Part shown: one piece after another, positions 59,389 through 64,000 of the stretch
Layout of the letters: the number at the start of each line of letters is the position of its first letter
Position numbering within the stretch: the first letter of the stretch is position 1
DNA from: Nepenthes gracilis
Taxonomy: Eukaryota; Streptophyta; Magnoliopsida; Caryophyllales; Nepenthaceae
Assembly: GCA_033239525.1 (NCBI GenBank)
Contig: BSYO01000026.1
Coordinates: 8,604,371-8,668,370, forward strand
Reading direction: 5' to 3'
DNA length: 64,000 bases
Program-made: the position numbers and the translations under genes
Notes under the pieces: model-generated
Told to the model about the DNA's origin: nothing
Databases searched by the model: none
Seen by the model: only the letters and a program-made list of their open reading frames with translations

Positions 59389-59700
59389 ATCATAAAAAAT
59401 TATTTTTTGAATAAATTTTAATATTTTAGTGATAAAATTATATTTTTATTACTAAATTTTATATGTTAATTATTAATAGTGATAAAAATATATTTACGCA
59501 ATACATAAACTTATATTTACTAAATTTTTATTATATTATTATTTAAATTTTAAATTATAATAAAATTATTATTTATTTACTTTTAAACTTTTAGTGACAA
59601 AATAATATTTTTGTCATAATTATAAATATTAATTACTAATAGTGACAAAAATATATTTGTCACTAATTTTTTGTCACTAAAAATTAGTTTTTTTGTAATG
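59389..59700. repeat. Subterminal TTAGTGACAAA inverted repeats, right end
   Basis: Several copies of TTAGTGA(C/T)AAA and complements between 59430 and 59685, ending AAATTAGTTTTTTTGTAATG. It is the same motif as at 49653-49990. Confidence 0.75.
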
Positions 59701-59824
59701 TAGACGAAGAACCTAGTATATCTTGTCAATCTAAATGCAGGAAAAAGCCTGCAATTATAGGGATTCTGGGGGCGTCCTTCGCCAGAGAGGACAAGGACCG
59801 TCCAACGCCAAATCAGAGCCGTCC

Positions 59825-62620
59825 GATTACCGTAGTTTTGGTAACTGTTAAACTTTTTAACAAACTTTATAATATCTTTTTTCATAGTAGGTCAATAATA
59901 ATCTTTTCACATAATTATGAAGGTAAAATTCTTTCCTCTCATTTGTGCCTCACAAATTCCAAGTAACTTCTCAAAGAATATAATTAGCCCCTACTAGAGT
60001 TAAACAATGCATGAAAGATATTGAATAACCTCTCTGGTATAAAGATCCTTAAATAATCATATATCAATTTGCTGCATTTGTTATATGTTTAACTTCCTAT
60101 TGATTGCTCAGCAAAGTGCCACCTGTATGGTATTCAAAGCATGAAGTCATCTTGGTCTTCTTGTCCAACACTTAGAGAACTTCGATTGGCTCTTCAATAC
60201 TTGGTCTTTGTAAGGTTTCACTAATATGTTGGGCATATTTCTCTAAATATCCTAATAATGTTATTTTAAAAAGACCATTGGCTTTTTAATTTTCTTCCCT
60301 TAGGGTGTGAATGATTTCATATTTTTTAAAGCTTGTCAAGAGTATTTGAACCATTGTAAAATATTTTGGTAAAACTAGTTTGTTAGCCTCAAAATCAACT
60401 ACTACTTGTTAACCATAAGCTTAGAATTACTATACATGGTAACGGATCTCTAATCTAATTTTTATTTAGTCAGTAGGGCTTTGTACTTGGCCATATTAAT
60501 GGTTGCTTCGAAAGCAAATGTAATTGAATAATTGAGCCCTACACCTTCTAGAGAAATTAAAATTATTCCCACCCACTGTCAATCTGGTAAGATACACCAT
60601 TAAAGTATAGAGTCAATCGTAGAGATTTTTGTTCAAAATGAGCCTCTGACAACTCTATGTTTGTCCTTCTTGATCTAAGGCCGTTATTTCTATAACAAAG
60701 TTTGTTAAAGTTGGGCCTTTTATCGAGAGTTGTGCCCTGAATTTTATATTGAATTTATCTAATTTGACCAATCTTTTGATTAATTACCTAAATAACTCTG
60801 GTTTCTAAAAAAAAATTTTTTAAGGGATTAATTGATTAATGTCACCACTTTGGGTGTTTAAAAATAAGACTAGAGATTTTTGGCTTTAACTATCAAGGCC
60901 AATGCAGTCTTCTCTGCATGAGTGTATCTCATTTCTAAATCAATTAATATTTTGCTAGCATAATAAATTGGCCTCTGAAGTCCCCAATATTTTCTAACCG
61001 AAATAACAGTTAAGGCTACACCTGATATGGATAGGTATAGGTATAGGTCTTTTCCTTTAATTCTTGGAATACTCATTGGTAGTCATCTGTTTATCAGAAC
61101 TTATTTATTTTGACTTCTTTTATGGATTTGAAGAAAGGTAAATGCTTTTTGGCAACTTTTGTCCTGAATTGCAATAATTCTAGCAACCATCCAATAAGAG
61201 TCTAAATATCTTTGATTGTCTTAGATGGTTCCATATCCAAGAAGACTTCAATTTTTTTTTAGGTTTGCTTCGATATCACATTGTAAAATAATAAATCCCA
61301 AGAAGATACCTGAAGTAAACCTAAAAACATACTTAGCTGGGTTTAATTTTATTTGGTATTTTCTAAGTACACTGAACACTTCAACAAGATCTTTTACGTG
61401 GTCATTGCTCTTTATGCTTTTGACTAGCATATTATCCACATAGCACTTAATGCTTAATGTTTCCTCTAGTTTGTTGCTCAAATATTTTGTTTATGAGTCT
61501 CTGATAGATTATGTTAGCATCCTTCAGACAAAAAGACTTTACTTTGTAATAGTAAGTTTCATAGTTTGTCAAAGTAAGTTTCAATTGTTATAAAGGAGGT
61601 CATTTTCTTGTACCCTAAATTCATTTAGATTTAGTTATAATTTGAGAAGATGTCCATGAAATTTAGCAATTTGTCACTTGAAGTTGAATCTACCGGTTGG
61701 TCAATCGTAGGAAGAGAAAAACTATTCTTAAGGCATGTTTTATTGATATCGGTAAAATCTATGTGCATTTACTATTTTTCATTGCTTTTCTTTATAAGAA
61801 CGACATTAAATAACCGATTCAAATATTGAACTTCCTAATAGACCCAACTTTTGTTAGTCTTTTGACTTCTTCTTGTATGGTCACCAATTTGTCCACAGAA
61901 TAGTTTCATCTTTCTTATCGAATGAGTTTATGCCCAGAGATCTCTATTGGTATCCCAAGCATAACTGTCAATGTCCAAGATATTGAAGTTGCTTCGTAGG
62001 AGGATAATCAGTTGCTATTTCAAATCTTGATCTAAAGATGATCCAATTAAACAAAATTGTTTGGATCTTTTGGGTCAAGTAAGATTTTAAATAATGCTTC
62101 CACAGGTTAACATTGTTGTAGAGAAACTTTGTCTTTGAGATCAAACTCTACAATCAGTTGTGGAGGTACTAGGTCAATTATCTAAGTCAAGTAACAAATT
62201 CGGCTAGTATTTTGGTCCCCTTTAATTTTTTTTTAATCCAACATTTGGTTATAAACTTTATTTTTAAATAAAAAATGGATGTTACAACTCTAAAAGTGAC
62301 TAACCATGGTCAGCCTAAATGGCATTATAAATTGAAGGAAAACTTATCAATAAGAAGGTTAGACAATGGGGGGCCATTTTAAAATGAGTTTCCATCATAA
62401 AATCTAAGTGTATGATTCCCCTTACTTAGAACCGCTCATTATCTAACCCATATAATGGTTCATTGAACGATTCCATTTGGTGACATTTTAGCACTATTTT
62501 AAAGAATGTATCAAATTATTAATAAAGACTCATTTCAATAGGTAATTATCGACTCTATCTAAAATGAGTGTAGAGGCAACAAAAGGATTAGAGTGGAAAG
62601 AAATTACATGGATTATATCA
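59825..62620 (-). pseudogene. Tat-lineage pol remnant (protease to integrase)
   Basis: Read on minus from 62620: protease flap (EPLYGLDNERF..V.GII, about 62440-62500) and a FLLISFPSIYNAI block (62300-62345). RT follows with a FMDIFSNYN remnant (about 61640), then a YVDN-for-YVDD catalytic box with MLVKS (61400-61445) and KLNPAKYVFRFTSGIFLGFI. First RNase H is at 61076-60870 (LYLYLSISGVAL, IYYASKILIDLEMRYTHAEK). The second RNase H is at 60650-60440 (LYFNGVSYQIDSG, AFEATINMAKYKALL). The integrase N-terminal part is at 60300-59825 (LYQRGYS..MHCLT, MKKDIIKFVKK). It stops before the DDE core. Stops abound. This is an older Tat subfamily than 31902, AT-rich and lacking nearby LTRs. Confidence 0.78.
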
Positions 62621-62880
62621 CTGTTACTAAAACTAATGATATCTTTTACTTTCTCTACTTTCTATCTCTTATTAAAAGAAGCTTCATTCGGGTGCTCATG
62701 TACTATTGTTTTTGTGGTCGGGTAGTCATTATATTGATGATTCTAGCCTCCATCAAGCTTTGTGGATGCTCAGATGTTTTCTACCATCATCATTCTTTTT
62801 AGGCTAGATTTAGGATTTTTAAGAATTTCTTGAGATGCACTTTTTGAATAGGACTTTGACCACCTTTTGCGGGGTCCTAT
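62621..62880 (-). other. Upstream part of the Tat remnant
   Basis: Minus-strand similarity to the region before the protease of copies A and B continues to about 62700. Beyond that nothing is recognised. Confidence 0.4.
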
Positions 62881-64000
62881 TGTAAGGTATGTTAAAAAAT
62901 TATTTTAATAATGATTAATTTAATTAAATTGATAAATTTTTTAGATTAATCGATATTTTAAATTAAAAATTAAATTTTAAACCAAAATAAATTAGGTTGA
63001 ATAGTACTTGACTTATGTCTAACCCATATATGAGCATGTTTTAGGAAAAATGTTTGCAACTAAGGTGCATTTAAGTAAAGCATGTGTGTATTTGGAATAA
63101 AATATTAACGCCTGATGCATATCTAAGGAGTGTCTATGTACGATATAGATTATGTTTCAATACCTAACCCACATCTAACAGTGCTAATATGTCAGTTTTC
63201 TATAAATAGACCCATTTATCTATTTTAACTTATTTTTGTTAAAATTTTGAGATAGGAGAGAGAAGAAAAAGAGGAAACAAGAAAGAAGGAGAGAGAGAAA
63301 GAAGGAGAGAAAGGATTTTAGGTGAAATTAAGAAATATTTTATAAAAATTAAATGAAGACAAGTATATCTAAACTATTTTTTCCTTTGTTATTATTTATT
63401 TCTTATATCTCTAAACTTTTTATTTTAAATGTTCATATATGTGTTATTTTCATAATTGAAGATATTATACTTCTACATATATGTGATTCTACTCTAATTT
63501 TATAAAATTTTATGAAGTATATGCCATAAGTTTATACAAATTATGTTTAGGTGATGAATTTGTATTTAATATTTTTTGCATGCTTTAAATTTCTAATACG
63601 TGTTCCTAAATTTTTTTAATTTCTATATAAATTCTCTACATGTTATCTATTTATAAAAAATAATAAAAATTTATATAAACTATATTAATTTTATGTAATT
63701 TCTATAATATAATCTTTGTATATCTTTAAATTACACATCCAAGTTCCTATATATTTCTAAAATATATATTAAAGTTTCTATATATCTATAATTTTTAAAT
63801 GCGCATCATTTATTTGGAAAAAAAATTAAAAAAATCTACATTTGCTTTTATAAAAGAATTATTTTTTGATATATAAATTAAGAATATATTCGTATTTGAA
63901 TAAAATTTTTAATTTGAATAAGTAAGAATTATTATAAATAATTAATATAATATATTCAGATATATCTCAATTTATTATTAGTAAATTAAAAGTCAAACCT
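62881..64000 (+). other. Possible LTR head with TATA box, running off the window
   Basis: From TGTAAGGTATG at 62881 the sequence has an AT-rich head, then a TCTATAAATAGACCC box (63199-63213), a purine-rich tract (63251-63318) and AT-rich sequence. That is the layout of the other gypsy LTRs here. The end lies outside the window, so this remains a suggestion. Confidence 0.3.

Overview
The window is nuclear DNA from a flowering plant. The evidence is plant-type Ty3/gypsy (Tekay-like and Tat-lineage) and Sirevirus-like Ty1/copia retrotransposons, a plant-specific JINGUBANG-type WD40 gene, and fragments of spliced plant housekeeping genes. Almost all of it is transposon sequence in various stages of decay. 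I found one single-copy host gene, and it is broken by three frame changes. Species cannot be told from the sequence.

Layout. 1-5210: decayed Tekay-like gypsy pol and its 3' LTR, inserted in a Tat-lineage protease remnant (5211-6104). 6105-8234: solo LTR with perfect 5-bp target duplications. 8945-10965: Tat gag-protease remnant on the minus strand. 12164-13535: WD40 gene (minus) with a TATA box. 14368-17390: 5' LTR plus leader of a truncated Tat-like element carrying two tandem-repeat arrays. 17391-20162: unrecognised. 20168-26441: complete but pol-less Tat-type element (minus) that keeps an antisense gene. 28149-30170: collapsed Tat-like element with a W-box-rich repeat array. 30350-48113: a gag-only Sirevirus-type copia element, split by a MITE with TAA target duplications, itself split by a full Tat element (31902-44714) with GGTGT target duplications. 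49613-59700: probable CACTA-like element carrying fragments of a CDKG/CDK11-type kinase gene and an RRC1/SR140-type splicing-factor gene, invaded by a 3.7-kb solo LTR. 59825-62620: Tat pol remnant (minus). 62881-64000: possible LTR head.

The most interesting content is the antisense genes of the Tat elements. Both the 12.8-kb full element and the 6.3-kb deleted element carry a gene in the opposite direction to gag-pol, with a domain resembling the Pfam 'putative gypsy type transposon' family followed by a coiled coil. In both, a short GT-AG intron lies just before the coiled coil. In the full element the 5.4 kb between integrase and the 3' LTR looks like up to three antisense units, each with its own TATTTAAA-like box. 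Many stops in these genes look like CAG-to-TAG changes, as expected from decay of methylated CHG sites. Extra antisense ORFs are already known in Tat-lineage elements; the intron and the multi-unit layout are what deserve checking.
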